64,000 nucleotides of DNA from Halobacillus amylolyticus (GTDB lineage Bacteria; Bacillota; Bacilli; Bacillales; Halobacillaceae), in NCBI RefSeq assembly GCF_022921115.1, contig NZ_CP095075.1, forward strand, positions 2,520,001-2,584,000, written 5' to 3'. The notes under the pieces are model-generated. The model searched no databases. It had not been told where the DNA came from and saw only the letters and a program-made list of their open reading frames with translations. The position numbers and the translations under genes are program-made. Each line of letters opens with the position of its first letter. The first letter of the stretch is position 1. Shown here piece by piece: positions 1 to 8,563 of this stretch.

Positions 1-1858
1 TACGAATAAAAACGTTGCCGTAGTCGATGGTGGTGACGTGACTTTATCCGGTCATAACGGACGAACGTTTATTACCGTTTCGGACGGAACTTACAGAGAC
101 CGGATTGCTATTGATCACAAACCAGCTAAGAAGCCTGACAAGAAAAAGCCTTCTTTTGAAGGAAAAGTCGTTAAACAACAGGGCGATCGCTATGAAATCA
201 TTGAGCAAGCAATTGAAGGTATGACGATTAATGAAAAAATAGGTCAGATGCTCATGCCTGATTTTAGAAACTGGGAAGGAGAAAACGTGACGGAAATGCT
301 GCCAGAGATTGAGCAGATCGTAAAAGATTATCATCTCGGCGGTGTGATCCTTTTCCGTGAAAATGTTGTGACAACAGAACAAACAGCCAAGCTTGTTGCC
401 GATTATCAAGCAGCTGCTGAAAAATACGGATTACTAATGACAATTGATCAGGAAGGTGGTATAGTTACTCGTTTGCAGTCAGGCACAGATATGCCTGGTA
501 ACATGGCCCTCGGGGCAACGAGATCAAGCGAGATATCCTATAATGTCGGTGAAGCAATCGGCGAAGAATTAAATGCATTAGGGATTAATATGAACCTTGC
601 ACCTGTATTAGACGTCAACAATAATCCTGATAACCCTGTCATCGGTGTTCGCTCTTTTGGCGAATCGCCTGAACTAGTAGCCGAACTAGGTGTCGCTTAT
701 ACTGAAGGACTTCAAAGCACAGGAGTAGCCGCAACAGCGAAGCACTTCCCTGGCCATGGTGACACGGCAGTTGACTCCCACCTCGGTTTACCAGAAGTGC
801 CTTATGATAAAGAACGCTTAATGGAAGTGGAACTGTATCCATTCCAACAAGCGATGGACGCTGGCATTGACGCTATTATGACAGCCCATGTTACCTTTCC
901 AAAAATTGATGACACGAAAGTAATCTCTAAAAAGGACGGATCAAAAATCTCTTTACCAGCCACACTCTCTCCCAAAGTGCTGACTGGATTAATGAGAGAA
1001 GAAATGGGTTATGAAGGCGTAATCATTACCGATGCCTTAAATATGAATGCCATCACAGAGCATTTTGGCTCCGTCGACGCTGTGATTAGAGCCGTTAAAG
1101 CAGGAACGGATATTATCCTCATGCCTGTAGGCCTTGAAAAAGTTGTTGATGGTTTACTTGAGGCTGTGGAGACAGGAGAAATCAGCGTTGATCGAATTGA
1201 ACAATCTGTTGAGAGGATTTTAACACTTAAATTGAACCGCGGTGTGATTAAATCCGAAGCTACTCCTGATATGAATGAAGTTTTAGCAAATGCCAAGGAG
1301 GTCGTTGGCTCAGATGCCCATAAACAAGTTGAACAAAAAGCTGCTGAAAAATCAATCACTCTTGTGAAAAATGACGATGTCCTGCCACTTGGCCCAGCAG
1401 TCGATGAAAAAATAGTTGTCGTTGGTCATTCGTATAGTAACAGTTTATATCAAGCCGTTCGTAATCATCATGAAAACACCGGGTTGATTCAAGCATCCGG
1501 TCCACTAAGCGAAGAGCAGCTGAGTCAGTTGGAAAGTGCTGAAGCGATTGTAGCCGGAACCTATACGTATAATGTCAGCGGCCGCTCAGAGAACAGCTCA
1601 CAAATGCAATTAGTAAATCAACTTATTGAGGATCTTGACACACCAGTCATTGGCGTGGGAATCCGTAATCCATACGATATTATGGCCTATCCAGAGATCG
1701 ATGGATACTTGGCTCAATATGGATTCAGACAAGCAAGCTTTGAAGCAACAGCTGCTACACTATTTGGCGAGAATAACCCGACTGGATTACTGCCTGTTAC
1801 CATTCCTGGGGGAGATGGGAACGCCCTCTATCAATTCGGTCACGGTCTATCGTATTAA
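1..1858 (+). CDS. nagZ: Beta-N-acetylglucosaminidase, GH3 family (NagZ-like), 5' end outside window
   Basis: Glycoside hydrolase family 3 exo-enzyme expected to remove N-acetylglucosamine from peptidoglycan fragments outside the cytoplasmic membrane. Counting from the GTG at base 38, the catalytic barrel starts near residue 60. KHFPGHGDT followed by DSH (near residue 235) is the His/Asp catalytic loop typical of NagZ, and ITDALNM (near 330) holds the nucleophile Asp. A further C-terminal domain of about 190 residues follows, as in Bacillus NagZ (YbbD). The frame is open to the first base of the window and GTG 38 has no ribosome binding site, so the gene is 5'-partial. The visible residues before the barrel (rich in G, D, T, V) look like a small beta-rich domain. 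It lies 72 bp upstream of namZ and the pair probably acts together in muropeptide recovery. Confidence 0.9.
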   Translation, partial: TNKNVAVVDGGDVTLSGHNGRTFITVSDGTYRDRIAIDHKPAKKPDKKKPSFEGKVVKQQGDRYEIIEQAIEGMTINEKIGQMLMPDFRNWEGENVTEMLPEIEQIVKDYHLGGVILFRENVVTTEQTAKLVADYQAAAEKYGLLMTIDQEGGIVTRLQSGTDMPGNMALGATRSSEISYNVGEAIGEELNALGINMNLAPVLDVNNNPDNPVIGVRSFGESPELVAELGVAYTEGLQSTGVAATAKHFPGHGDTAVDSHLGLPEVPYDKERLMEVELYPFQQAMDAGIDAIMTAHVTFPKIDDTKVISKKDGSKISLPATLSPKVLTGLMREEMGYEGVIITDALNMNAITEHFGSVDAVIRAVKAGTDIILMPVGLEKVVDGLLEAVETGEISVDRIEQSVERILTLKLNRGVIKSEATPDMNEVLANAKEVVGSDAHKQVEQKAAEKSITLVKNDDVLPLGPAVDEKIVVVGHSYSNSLYQAVRNHHENTGLIQASGPLSEEQLSQLESAEAIVAGTYTYNVSGRSENSSQMQLVNQLIEDLDTPVIGVGIRNPYDIMAYPEIDGYLAQYGFRQASFEATAATLFGENNPTGLLPVTIPGGDGNALYQFGHGLSY

Positions 1859-1930
1859 TTTTTAAAAACATCGGGGCTGGATGACCTCATACTCGATGTT
1901 TACAAAATGAAATGGGGAGAGTGAGTAACT

Positions 1931-3202
1931 GTGAAAAAGAAGCCTTTCATCTTCATGCTAATGTTCATTTTGATCCTTTCTACCTTTTCTGCCGTTTTTG
2001 CAGATAAGGGTGGTAATAATGGGAAACAAAAAGGGAAATATAAGAACTTCAAGCTCGGTGTAGAAGTTTTACTTGAAGAAGAGAAAGAATTGATTGAAGG
2101 CAAACGCGTCGGATTGATTACCAATCCAACCGGCGTCGATCAAGAGTTAAACAGTATAGTAGATCTTCTGCATAATGACCCAGATGTTAATTTAACAGCT
2201 TTATACGGACCAGAGCATGGGGTACGCGGCAGTGCACAAGCTGGTGAATACGTTGAATACTATATCGATGAAAACACAGGTGTCCCCGTTTATAGCTTGT
2301 ATGGTGAAACGAGAAAACCAACTCCTGAGATGCTAGAGAATATCGATGTTCTATTATTTGATATTCAAGATGTCGGCACTAGATTTTACACATACATTTA
2401 TACCATGGCTTATGCTATGGAAGCGGCGCAGGAAAATGATATTCCATTTATCGTGCTTGATCGTCCGAATCCACTGGGCGGTGAGAAAGTAGAAGGTCCT
2501 GTGCTCGATCCAAAATACAAGTCATTTATAGGGAATTACCCTATCCCACTCCGTCACGGTATGACTGTCGGGGAGCTTGCTAAACTATTTAACAAGGAAT
2601 TTGACATTGGGGCGGATTTAACGGTCGTGGAGATGAATAAGTGGAAACGAAGCATGTACTTTGACGAAACACCATTACAGTTCGTTGCCCCGTCACCAAA
2701 TATGCCAACCTTTGATACGGCCTTAGTTTATCCAGGTGCTGCCTTAATTGAAGGGACAAATGTTTCAGAAGGGCGTGGAACAACGAAACCATTTGAACTG
2801 ATTGGTGCACCGTTTATTAACAGCACAGAGCTTGCAGCCACTTTAAACGAAAAAGGTCTACCAGGTGTTACGTTTAGAGCTGCGTCGTTCACACCGCAAT
2901 TCTCTAAACATCGCGGCACGTTAAGTCATGGCATTGAAATTCACGTGACAGATAAAGATGCATATGACCCAATCGTAACTGGACTGCACATTGTGAAATC
3001 CATTCATGACCTGTATCCAAATGATTTCGAATTCCGCGCAGAAAATAGCGAGGGGATCTCCTTTTTCGATAACTTAATTGGAAATGGCTGGGTCCGTGAA
3101 GCGATTGAAAATGGTCAGTCTGTTGAGAAGATACAAGAGAGATGGCAAGAAGGTTTGGGTGAGTTCAAAGAAGTACGCGAAGAATATTTACTCTACAAAT
3201 AG
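1931..3202 (+). CDS. namZ: Exo-beta-N-acetylmuramidase NamZ (DUF1343, YbbC-like)
   Basis: 423-aa secreted protein of the DUF1343 family. The B. subtilis member YbbC/NamZ removes terminal MurNAc from peptidoglycan fragments, complementing NagZ. Residues 1-24 form a signal peptide (KKK, hydrophobic core, cleavage after VFA), followed by a short K/G/N-rich linker. The catalytic domain begins near LGVEVLL and shows the family landmarks GLITNPTGVD, YGPEHGVRG, FDIQDVGTRFYTY, LDRPNPLGG and SEGRGTTKPFE. The start is GTG with a GGGGAG site about 12 bases upstream. It is read with nagZ on the + strand, and a strong terminator follows. It converges with the ribosomal rpsI operon. Confidence 0.9.
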   Translation: MKKKPFIFMLMFILILSTFSAVFADKGGNNGKQKGKYKNFKLGVEVLLEEEKELIEGKRVGLITNPTGVDQELNSIVDLLHNDPDVNLTALYGPEHGVRGSAQAGEYVEYYIDENTGVPVYSLYGETRKPTPEMLENIDVLLFDIQDVGTRFYTYIYTMAYAMEAAQENDIPFIVLDRPNPLGGEKVEGPVLDPKYKSFIGNYPIPLRHGMTVGELAKLFNKEFDIGADLTVVEMNKWKRSMYFDETPLQFVAPSPNMPTFDTALVYPGAALIEGTNVSEGRGTTKPFELIGAPFINSTELAATLNEKGLPGVTFRAASFTPQFSKHRGTLSHGIEIHVTDKDAYDPIVTGLHIVKSIHDLYPNDFEFRAENSEGISFFDNLIGNGWVREAIENGQSVEKIQERWQEGLGEFKEVREEYLLYK

Positions 3203-3211
3203 TAATCGAGA

Positions 3212-3245
3212 GGACAACCAGCATCGCCTGGTTGCCCTTTTTTTA
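3212..3245 (+). terminator. Rho-independent terminator after namZ
   Basis: A GC-rich stem (GGACAACCAG / CTGGTTGCC) with a short loop is followed by a run of eight or nine T on the + strand, 10 bases after the namZ stop. It closes the nagZ-namZ unit. Confidence 0.85.
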
Positions 3246-3257
3246 TGTAATAAAACC

Positions 3258-3296
3258 CCACCTCAGGTCATCCATAATTTGGATGACCTGAGGTGG
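3258..3296. terminator. Perfect 16-bp inverted repeat between convergent operons
   Basis: CCACCTCAGGTCATCC pairs perfectly with its complement across a 7-base loop. On the minus strand it is followed by GGTTTTATT, so it could be a back-up terminator for the rpsI operon. The T-run is short and the stem unusually long and perfect. It sits between two other terminators. Confidence 0.5.
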
Positions 3297-3311
3297 AAGT
3301 AAATGGAACAA

Positions 3312-3345
3312 AAAAGCCTTTTTCCCAAATAGGGAAAAGGCTTTT
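3312..3345 (-). terminator. Terminator after rpsI (probably bidirectional)
   Basis: AAGCCTTTTTCCC and GGGAAAAGGCTT form a stem with A-rich and T-rich flanks on both sides, 15 bases past the rpsI stop. It would end the rplM-rpsI transcript and could also stop readthrough from namZ. Confidence 0.8.
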
Positions 3346-3360
3346 GTAGTTGAGATATTA

Positions 3361-3753
3361 TTAACGCTTAGAGAACTGTGGAGCACGACGTGCACCTTTA
3401 AGACCGTATTTCTTACGCTCTTTCATACGTGCATCACGAGTTAATAGTCCCGCACGCTTAAGTGGTGTACGGTATTCTGGGTCTGCTTGAAGCAGCGCAC
3501 GAGCGATTCCGTGACGGATTGCACCAGCTTGACCAGTGAAACCTCCACCATCAACATTTACATAAACATCATAGTTACCTTCAGTCTCTGTAACAGCTAG
3601 AGGCTGCTTCAGAATCATACGAAGTGTTTCATATGGGAAAAAGTCTTCAGCATCACGTTTGTTTACTACTACACGACCAGTTCCTGGAACAAGGCGAACA
3701 CGAGCTGTCGACTTTTTACGACGTCCAGTACCGGAGTATTGTACTTGTGCCAC
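3361..3753 (-). CDS. rpsI: 30S ribosomal protein S9
   Basis: 130-aa small-subunit head protein whose basic C-terminal tail ends in the canonical SKR, which contacts P-site tRNA. The N-terminus [18 protein letters not shown] and the [19 protein letters not shown] segment are diagnostic. It is the last gene of rplM-rpsI, 19 bases after rplM, with a GGAGG site before the ATG. The length matches B. subtilis S9. Confidence 0.97.
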   Translation of the reverse strand: MAQVQYSGTGRRKKSTARVRLVPGTGRVVVNKRDAEDFFPYETLRMILKQPLAVTETEGNYDVYVNVDGGGFTGQAGAIRHGIARALLQADPEYRTPLKRAGLLTRDARMKERKKYGLKGARRAPQFSKR

Positions 3754-3772
3754 TATCGATTACCTCCTTTAA

Positions 3773-4210
3773 TTATCCACGAAGTTCGTAAACTTCTGGT
3801 TGTTGTGCTTCATGCTTGTGCTCAGATCCAGCGTAGACATGAAGTTTTTTACCCATTTTGCGTCCTAGGCTTCCTTTAGGTAGCATACCTTTAACTGCAA
3901 GCTCTAGCATTTGCTCAGGATATTTTGTACGCATTTCGTTAGCTGTACGAGATTTCAAACCACTTGGGTGGTTAGAGTGACGGTAATAAATCTTATCATT
4001 GATTTTGTTACCAGTTAGTTGGATTTCTCCTGCATTGATGATGATGACATGGTCACCAGTGTCAACGTGTGGTGTATACGTTGGTTTATTTTTACCGCGA
4101 AGGATCGCAGCAACTTCGCTTGCCAAACGGCCAAGTGTCTGCCCTGCAGCATCCACAACGAACCATTTGCGTTCCACGTTGTTTTCATTTGCCATGAAAG
4201 TTGTGCGCAT
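3773..4210 (-). CDS. rplM: 50S ribosomal protein L13
   Basis: 145-aa early-assembly large-subunit protein. Family landmarks are [33 protein letters not shown] and the C-terminal EVYELRG. The ATG that starts [11 protein letters not shown] has a GGAGGG site 7 bases upstream and gives exactly the B. subtilis length. It is the first gene of rplM-rpsI, preceded by an L13-type leader and its own sigma-A promoter, so L13 probably controls its own transcript. Confidence 0.97.
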   Translation of the reverse strand: MRTTFMANENNVERKWFVVDAAGQTLGRLASEVAAILRGKNKPTYTPHVDTGDHVIIINAGEIQLTGNKINDKIYYRHSNHPSGLKSRTANEMRTKYPEQMLELAVKGMLPKGSLGRKMGKKLHVYAGSEHKHEAQQPEVYELRG

Positions 4211-4315
4211 ATCGGTTTCCCTCCTGAATTCGTAATTTCACAAAGCTCAATTTTTAAATTTATCTCAAATACGATTAGTTTCCGGGGCTAACCGTGGTAT
4301 AGAAATAAAATGCCA
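4211..4315 (-). promoter_or_regulatory. L13-type ribosomal leader RNA upstream of rplM
   Basis: The roughly 105-nt 5' region between the promoter and rplM contains the GC-rich stretch ACCACGGTTAGCCCCGG followed by AACTAATCG, in the position where Bacillales carry the autoregulatory L13 leader. The assignment rests on position and remembered sequence character. A covariance search with the L13_leader model would settle it. Confidence 0.55.
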
Positions 4316-4321
4316 TAGCAT

Positions 4322-4351
4322 ATCATATAACACTCTACATCCCTATGTCAA
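4322..4351 (-). promoter_or_regulatory. Sigma-A promoter of rplM-rpsI
   Basis: On the minus strand TTGACA (4351-4346) is separated by 18 bases from TATGAT (4327-4322). It lies about 110 bases upstream of the rplM start and just outside the proposed L13 leader. Confidence 0.65.
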
Positions 4352-4450
4352 GTCTTCGCACACCAGGAATCGTTGTTTTTTTAAAGAAATGCGGAGGCAC
4401 CTTGTTCATACTCGCCAAGATATTAGCTATTAAGTCCAGCCAAATGGTTT

Positions 4451-4550
4451 TTGCATATATTTTTCAGTAATTGCGTAAAATTTCCGTTATTTGCGTATTT
4501 CACGGGATTATTGCACGAAAATCACCATTAATTGCATATATGAGCGATTT
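4451..4550. repeat. Phased degenerate 20-bp repeat, five units
   Basis: TTGC(A/G) followed by AT-rich sequence recurs at 4451, 4471, 4491, 4511 and 4532, so the units are 20, 20, 20 and 21 bases apart, about two helical turns. The remainder of each unit is only loosely conserved. It fills most of the space between the truA stop and the rplM promoter. No open reading frame or terminator explains it. Confidence 0.5.
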
Positions 4551-4563
4551 AAGATGCCTAAGT

Positions 4564-5304
4564 TCAATACTCTACCTTCCATAAAAACAGTCCATGAGGA
4601 GGCGCTGTCCTCCCAGCTGCTTTCCGATCCCTAGCCGCGATCATCTTCTCCAGTTCGTCAGGCGTGCGATCACCAAACCCTACCTCAAGAATCGTTCCTA
4701 CTAGAATTCGAACCATATTATATAAAAAGCCGCTTCCTTTGAAAATAAATACGAGCTCGGATCCATGCCGCTCAATTACCGACTTAGTAATGGTGCGAAC
4801 TTTGCTTCCTTTGAGATCTGTACGCGGAGAACAAAAGGAAGTGAAGTTATGCTCTCCTTCGACAAGCTTACAAGCCTCACGCATTGCCGTAACATCTAGT
4901 GGCTTTCTAATATGATAAGTATAAAGCCTGCGGAATAGATTCGGCTCCTGATCATTCCACACATAGTAGCGGTATTCCTTAGCTGTCGTATCATACCGTG
5001 CATGGAAGTCGTCCGTCACAGGTTCTACCTCCGCTACACGTATGTCTGCCGGAAGCATCGGACCTAGCGCCCTTTTCCAGTTCGATTCTGGAATGTTCAA
5101 ACTTGTATCAAAATGAATAACTTGGCCGATCGCATGTACACCAGCATCCGTACGACCAGATGCAGTAATCTTCACTCTTTCGCCTTTGTGCATCTTGGTT
5201 AGGGCCTTTTCGATTTTCTCTTGAATCGTTATACCGTTTGTCTGGACTTGGTAACCTGCATACGCTGTCCCATCATATTCTACTCTACACTTCAATCGCT
5301 GCAT
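4564..5304 (-). CDS. truA: tRNA pseudouridine(38-40) synthase TruA
   Basis: 246-aa enzyme that isomerises uridines 38-40 in the anticodon arm of tRNAs. The catalytic Asp lies in SGRTDAGVHA (near residue 55). VEYDGTAYAGYQVQ at the N-terminus and FLYNMVRILVGT near the C-terminus are family motifs. The ATG starting MQRLKCRVEYDG is chosen because GGAGGAG lies 6 bases upstream. The longer frame would start at a GTG inside that site. It follows ecfT by 16 bases and ends the alpha/ECF transcription unit. Confidence 0.95.
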   Translation of the reverse strand: MQRLKCRVEYDGTAYAGYQVQTNGITIQEKIEKALTKMHKGERVKITASGRTDAGVHAIGQVIHFDTSLNIPESNWKRALGPMLPADIRVAEVEPVTDDFHARYDTTAKEYRYYVWNDQEPNLFRRLYTYHIRKPLDVTAMREACKLVEGEHNFTSFCSPRTDLKGSKVRTITKSVIERHGSELVFIFKGSGFLYNMVRILVGTILEVGFGDRTPDELEKMIAARDRKAAGRTAPPHGLFLWKVEY

Positions 5305-5320
5305 TTTGATCTCCTCCACA

Positions 5321-6118
5321 CTAGTTCCTTGTTAAAAATAGACCAACAATAATGAGAGCGAATAGAACATAGATATAATAGTCGACGCGGCCGATTTGGA
5401 GCTCTCTCAGCTTTGTCCGGCCTTCGCCTCCTTTATAACCCCTTGCCTCCATCGCCATAGCGAGCTCCTCAGCACGTTTAAAGGCGCTAACGAACAATGG
5501 TACTAAAAGTGGAATAATAGCCCTGATACGGTCTTTAAATGCCCCTGTGCGGAAATCCACGCCACGGGAGGCTTGGGCTTTAGAAATTTTCTCGGTTTCC
5601 TGCATGAGTGTCGGGATAAATCGCAACGAAATCGACATCATCAAAGCCAGCTCGTGTACAGGGAAACGTACCTTTTTTAATGGCCCTAGCAGTTGTTCAA
5701 TAGCATCTGTAATTTCAATCGGGGTCGTCGTCAAAGTAAGTAACGAGGTGACCATAATTAGAAGAAAAAACCGCAACGAAATCGAGGCCCCTTGTACAAT
5801 GGCACCTTCATAAAGCTCCCATCCGAATATCGTTGTAAGTACGTCCCCTTCCTTCGTCACAAAGATATGGAGCAGGAAAGTAAACGCAATTAAGAACCAT
5901 ACCGGCTTCAACCCTTTTAAAATGTAGCGAATAGGAATACGAGTAGCAATGGCACTTCCAATCGCAAATAAAGTTAATAGTCCATAGCTCAGAACAGAAT
6001 TAGCAAAAAATACGATCACAACGAAAAAGAATATGATGGCAATTTTCGAACGAGGATCCAGTCGGTGTACAATGGAATCCCCCGGAATGTACTGGCCAAT
6101 AATCAATGAACTACTCAT
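5321..6118 (-). CDS. ecfT: ECF transporter transmembrane subunit EcfT
   Basis: 265-aa integral membrane protein that couples the EcfA1/EcfA2 ATPases to interchangeable vitamin- and metal-binding S components. The N-terminal HRLDPRSKI and hydrophobic segments near residues 25-45, 50-90, 105-135 and 240-260 are visible. The cytoplasmic coupling helix carries the two Ala-Arg-Gly-like signatures KAQASRGVD and [10 protein letters not shown]. The start overlaps the end of ecfA2 by 8 bases, which suggests translational coupling. truA follows directly. Confidence 0.95.
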   Translation of the reverse strand: MSSSLIIGQYIPGDSIVHRLDPRSKIAIIFFFVVIVFFANSVLSYGLLTLFAIGSAIATRIPIRYILKGLKPVWFLIAFTFLLHIFVTKEGDVLTTIFGWELYEGAIVQGASISLRFFLLIMVTSLLTLTTTPIEITDAIEQLLGPLKKVRFPVHELALMMSISLRFIPTLMQETEKISKAQASRGVDFRTGAFKDRIRAIIPLLVPLFVSAFKRAEELAMAMEARGYKGGEGRTKLRELQIGRVDYYIYVLFALIIVGLFLTRN

Positions 6119-6983
6119 GATCGCGGCCCCCTCTCACTATGTGAGCCAATTCCTTTGCTAACTCTGTTATTGATTGTCCCTTGTACGGTATCCTTTGATT
6201 GAATTTCATCTCTACTTGACTTAAAAAATGAATCACTTCCGGAACATCAAGCTGGACCTTATTCAGTGCTTCCTTTTCTTGAAAAATCTCGAGGGGCGGC
6301 CCGTGCATAAATACTTCCCCTTTATTCAAAATGATCACGTGATCTGCATACGCCAAAGCATCCTCCATACTATGGGTAACAAGCACCGTTGTTAGCCCTT
6401 TCTCCTTATGAAGTCTTGCAAACATGTCCATGATTTCCCTTTGCCCTCTAGGGTCGAGCCCCGCTGTAGGTTCATCCAGCACGAGCACTTCTGGGTTCAT
6501 TGCGAGCACACCAGATATGGCCACGCGGCGCATTTGTCCACCACTCAAGTCAAACGGAGACCGTTCCAATATTTCCTCAGAGAGGTGAACAGATGAAATG
6601 GCTTCATTCGTACGACGTTTAATCTCCTCTTGCTCTACACCAAAGTTCATCGGCCCAAAGGCGATGTCCTTCTCTACTGTTTCTTCAAACAGTTGATGCT
6701 CGGGATATTGAAAAACAACACCCACTTTTTCTCGCAATTCTCTGAGTCGCTTATTTTTCTCTTCTGCCTTAAGGTGATAATCCCCAATCGTTACTTCCCC
6801 TTCTGTCGGCTGAATGAGCCCATTTAGGTGCTGAATCAATGTTGATTTCCCCGAACCCGTATGGCCGATTACCGCAACAAAAGCGCCAGAATCGATGTTA
6901 AAGGACAGCTTGTTTAGTGCCCGATGCTCAAATGGACTATTTGGCTGATAGACATAGCTTACTTCATTGAATTTAATGTCCAT
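6111..6983 (-). CDS. ecfA2: ECF transporter ATP-binding subunit EcfA2
   Basis: 290-aa ABC ATPase of the group II ECF energizing module. Walker A is GHTGSGKST (near residue 40), the ABC signature is [10 protein letters not shown], Walker B with catalytic Glu is [13 protein letters not shown], and the switch His is in [20 protein letters not shown] is the Q-loop region typical of EcfA. It overlaps ecfA1 by about 25 bases and ecfT by 8. Because ecfA1 is frameshifted, partner supply for this subunit is uncertain. Confidence 0.95.
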   Translation of the reverse strand: MDIKFNEVSYVYQPNSPFEHRALNKLSFNIDSGAFVAVIGHTGSGKSTLIQHLNGLIQPTEGEVTIGDYHLKAEEKNKRLRELREKVGVVFQYPEHQLFEETVEKDIAFGPMNFGVEQEEIKRRTNEAISSVHLSEEILERSPFDLSGGQMRRVAISGVLAMNPEVLVLDEPTAGLDPRGQREIMDMFARLHKEKGLTTVLVTHSMEDALAYADHVIILNKGEVFMHGPPLEIFQEKEALNKVQLDVPEVIHFLSQVEMKFNQRIPYKGQSITELAKELAHIVRGGRDHE

Positions 6984-7797
6984 AGTTCCTCCAACAGCTC
7001 CTTGTGATTGAGTGGCTCACGTGTAAGTTCAATACCAACAGATTTCAGCTCATCCGCTAGTTTGGTTATAAAAGGAGTATCTAAGCCAATTTCAGTTAAC
7101 TGTTCTTTTTTTGCAAAAATAGTACGCGGGGAGCCTCTAACCAAATTTCACCCTGGTTCATAACAATGACACGTTCAGCCTGAATCACTTCATGCAAGTC
7201 ATGAGTGATGGTGATTAAAGAAAGGTTTCTCTGTTGTTGAACATCAAGAATGGTATTCAAAATTTCCTTCCTGCCTTTAGGATCCAACATCGCCGTTGCT
7301 TCATCTAAAATAATGTACTTTGGTGAAACGGCAAGAACGCTCGCTATCGCTACACGTTGCTTTTGCCCTCCAGACAAACGATGTGGCTCTTGACGTTGAA
7401 AATCGTTCATCCCAACGGCCGTAAGACTCTCTTTGATTCGCTCAAGCATCAGCCCTCTAGGCATACCATGGTTCTCCATGCCGAAGGCCACATCATCACG
7501 AACCGTTGTTCCGACGAACTGGTTATCAGGGTTTTGAAAAACCATCCCAACGTTCTTTCTTACATCCCATACGGTATCTGCTTTGACAGTTTGTCCATCA
7601 ACAATAATTTCTCCCTCTTGGGGAAAAAGCAGCCCATTCATCAACTTAGCAATCGTTGATTTCCCTGAACCATTATGCCCTATAATCGCCACCCATTCGT
7701 TTTCTGCGATAGTAAAGCTGACGTTTTTCAACACCCAAGGCATATCTTCTTGGTAGCGAAAAGAAACATTTCTAAACTCGATCTGACTCAGACTCAC
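6959..7797 (-). pseudogene. ecfA1: ECF transporter ATP-binding subunit EcfA1, frameshifted near the 3' end
   Basis: The ATPase core is intact: GHNGSGKST Walker A, NPDNQFVGTTVRDDV, LSGGQKQRVAIAS signature, IILDEATAMLDP Walker B, TITHDLHE switch. After GEIWLE the frame runs into a premature stop at 7096-7098, whereas the next frame continues GSPRTIFAKKEQL ... [12 protein letters not shown], the expected EcfA1 C-terminus. One missing base near 7133-7136 (GAGGC where GAGGGC is expected on the coding strand) explains both. The restored protein would be 279 aa, the usual length. Start is GTG at 7797 with AGGGGG upstream. This is either a sequencing error or a real truncation that loses the C-terminal dimerisation segment. 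Confidence 0.8.
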
Positions 7798-7889
7798 AAG
7801 GTTTCCCCCTCTGCTCGACAATTCTATTTCCCGGGAAATACATTTCAACATTTCCCGATTGAAATCGACAAACGATACATACTACTGGT

Positions 7890-7941
7890 ATAAAAAGAAA
7901 GCTGGGCAAAACGCAGTGCCACGAGGGTGGAAGCCCAACTT
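7890..7941 (-). terminator. T-tailed hairpin upstream of ecfA1 (candidate attenuator)
   Basis: On the minus strand AAGTTGGGC pairs with GCCCAGCTT (one G-U) around a 25-base loop, followed by TCTTTTTAT. It lies about 95 bases upstream of the ecfA1 start and well past the rplQ terminator, so it is placed to attenuate transcription into the ECF genes. Confidence 0.45.
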
Positions 7942-8083
7942 AGATTGACGCACCTTGACCAACAGCGTACACCCAAACGCCTAACAGGGTCATAGAGGTG
8001 ATTAATTTAACCTGAAGCTTGGACTCTACCCGGATAATTACCAAGCTGGCCTCAGATTTAAATAATTTCTTATTTCTTCAAGC

Positions 8084-8131
8084 ATAAAAAAAGGGCTGGA
8101 GTTAACCTCTCAGTGAGAGTCCACCCTGCCC
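8084..8131 (-). terminator. Terminator after rplQ
   Basis: A long imperfect stem (GGGCAGGGTGGACTCTC / GAGAGGTTAACTCCAGCCC) is followed by seven T on the minus strand, about 25 bases past the rplQ stop. It marks the end of the ribosomal alpha operon. Confidence 0.8.
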
Positions 8132-8158
8132 TTTTGTATCCATCACAAATGGTTGAAA

Positions 8159-8518
8159 TTAAACTAGTTCAATGATTGCCATCTTAGCACCGTCACCTTT
8201 ACGCTCGCCTAACTTAAGTACGCGAGTGTAACCACCCTGGCGTTCCTCATAGCGTGGTGCGATATCAGAGAACAGCTTTTGCAGGGCTGTTTGGTCTCCT
8301 TCTTCATTCGCATCTGCACTGTAAAGGAATGATTCAGCCTGACGACGGGCATGAAGATCTCCTCGTTTGCCTAGTGTAATCATTTTCTCAACAACGGAAC
8401 GAAGCTCTTTCGCTTTAGCTTCTGTTGTTTCGATACGTTCATGAACGATCAAGTCTGTCGCTAAGTTACGAAGAAGCGCCATACGTTGATCAGTAGTACG
8501 TCCTAACTTTCTAGCCAT
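8159..8518 (-). CDS. rplQ: 50S ribosomal protein L17
   Basis: 119-aa protein near the exit tunnel of the large subunit. Landmarks are [35 protein letters not shown] and the C-terminal [12 protein letters not shown]. The length and position after rpoA match B. subtilis. The ATG has an AGGGAGG site. It is the last gene of the alpha operon, followed by a terminator. Confidence 0.97.
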   Translation of the reverse strand: MARKLGRTTDQRMALLRNLATDLIVHERIETTEAKAKELRSVVEKMITLGKRGDLHARRQAESFLYSADANEEGDQTALQKLFSDIAPRYEERQGGYTRVLKLGERKGDGAKMAIIELV

Positions 8519-8563
8519 GGATTATCCCTCCCTTATCGGAATCTCTTAGATGTGATCGATCAA

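Larger units (their letters stand above)
7798..8158. other. Gap between rplQ and ecfA1: hairpins, no convincing gene
   Basis: The 361 bases hold the rplQ terminator at one end and a second T-tailed hairpin (7890-7941) closer to ecfA1. A 17-codon frame on the minus strand (7993-7940) ends in the stem of that second hairpin but has no ribosome binding site. I could not find a good promoter for ecfA1 here. Confidence 0.5.

Noticed and set aside
7940..7993. 17-aa leader peptide upstream of ecfA1
   Set aside because: There is no ribosome binding site before its ATG; it is kept only as part of the attenuator observation.
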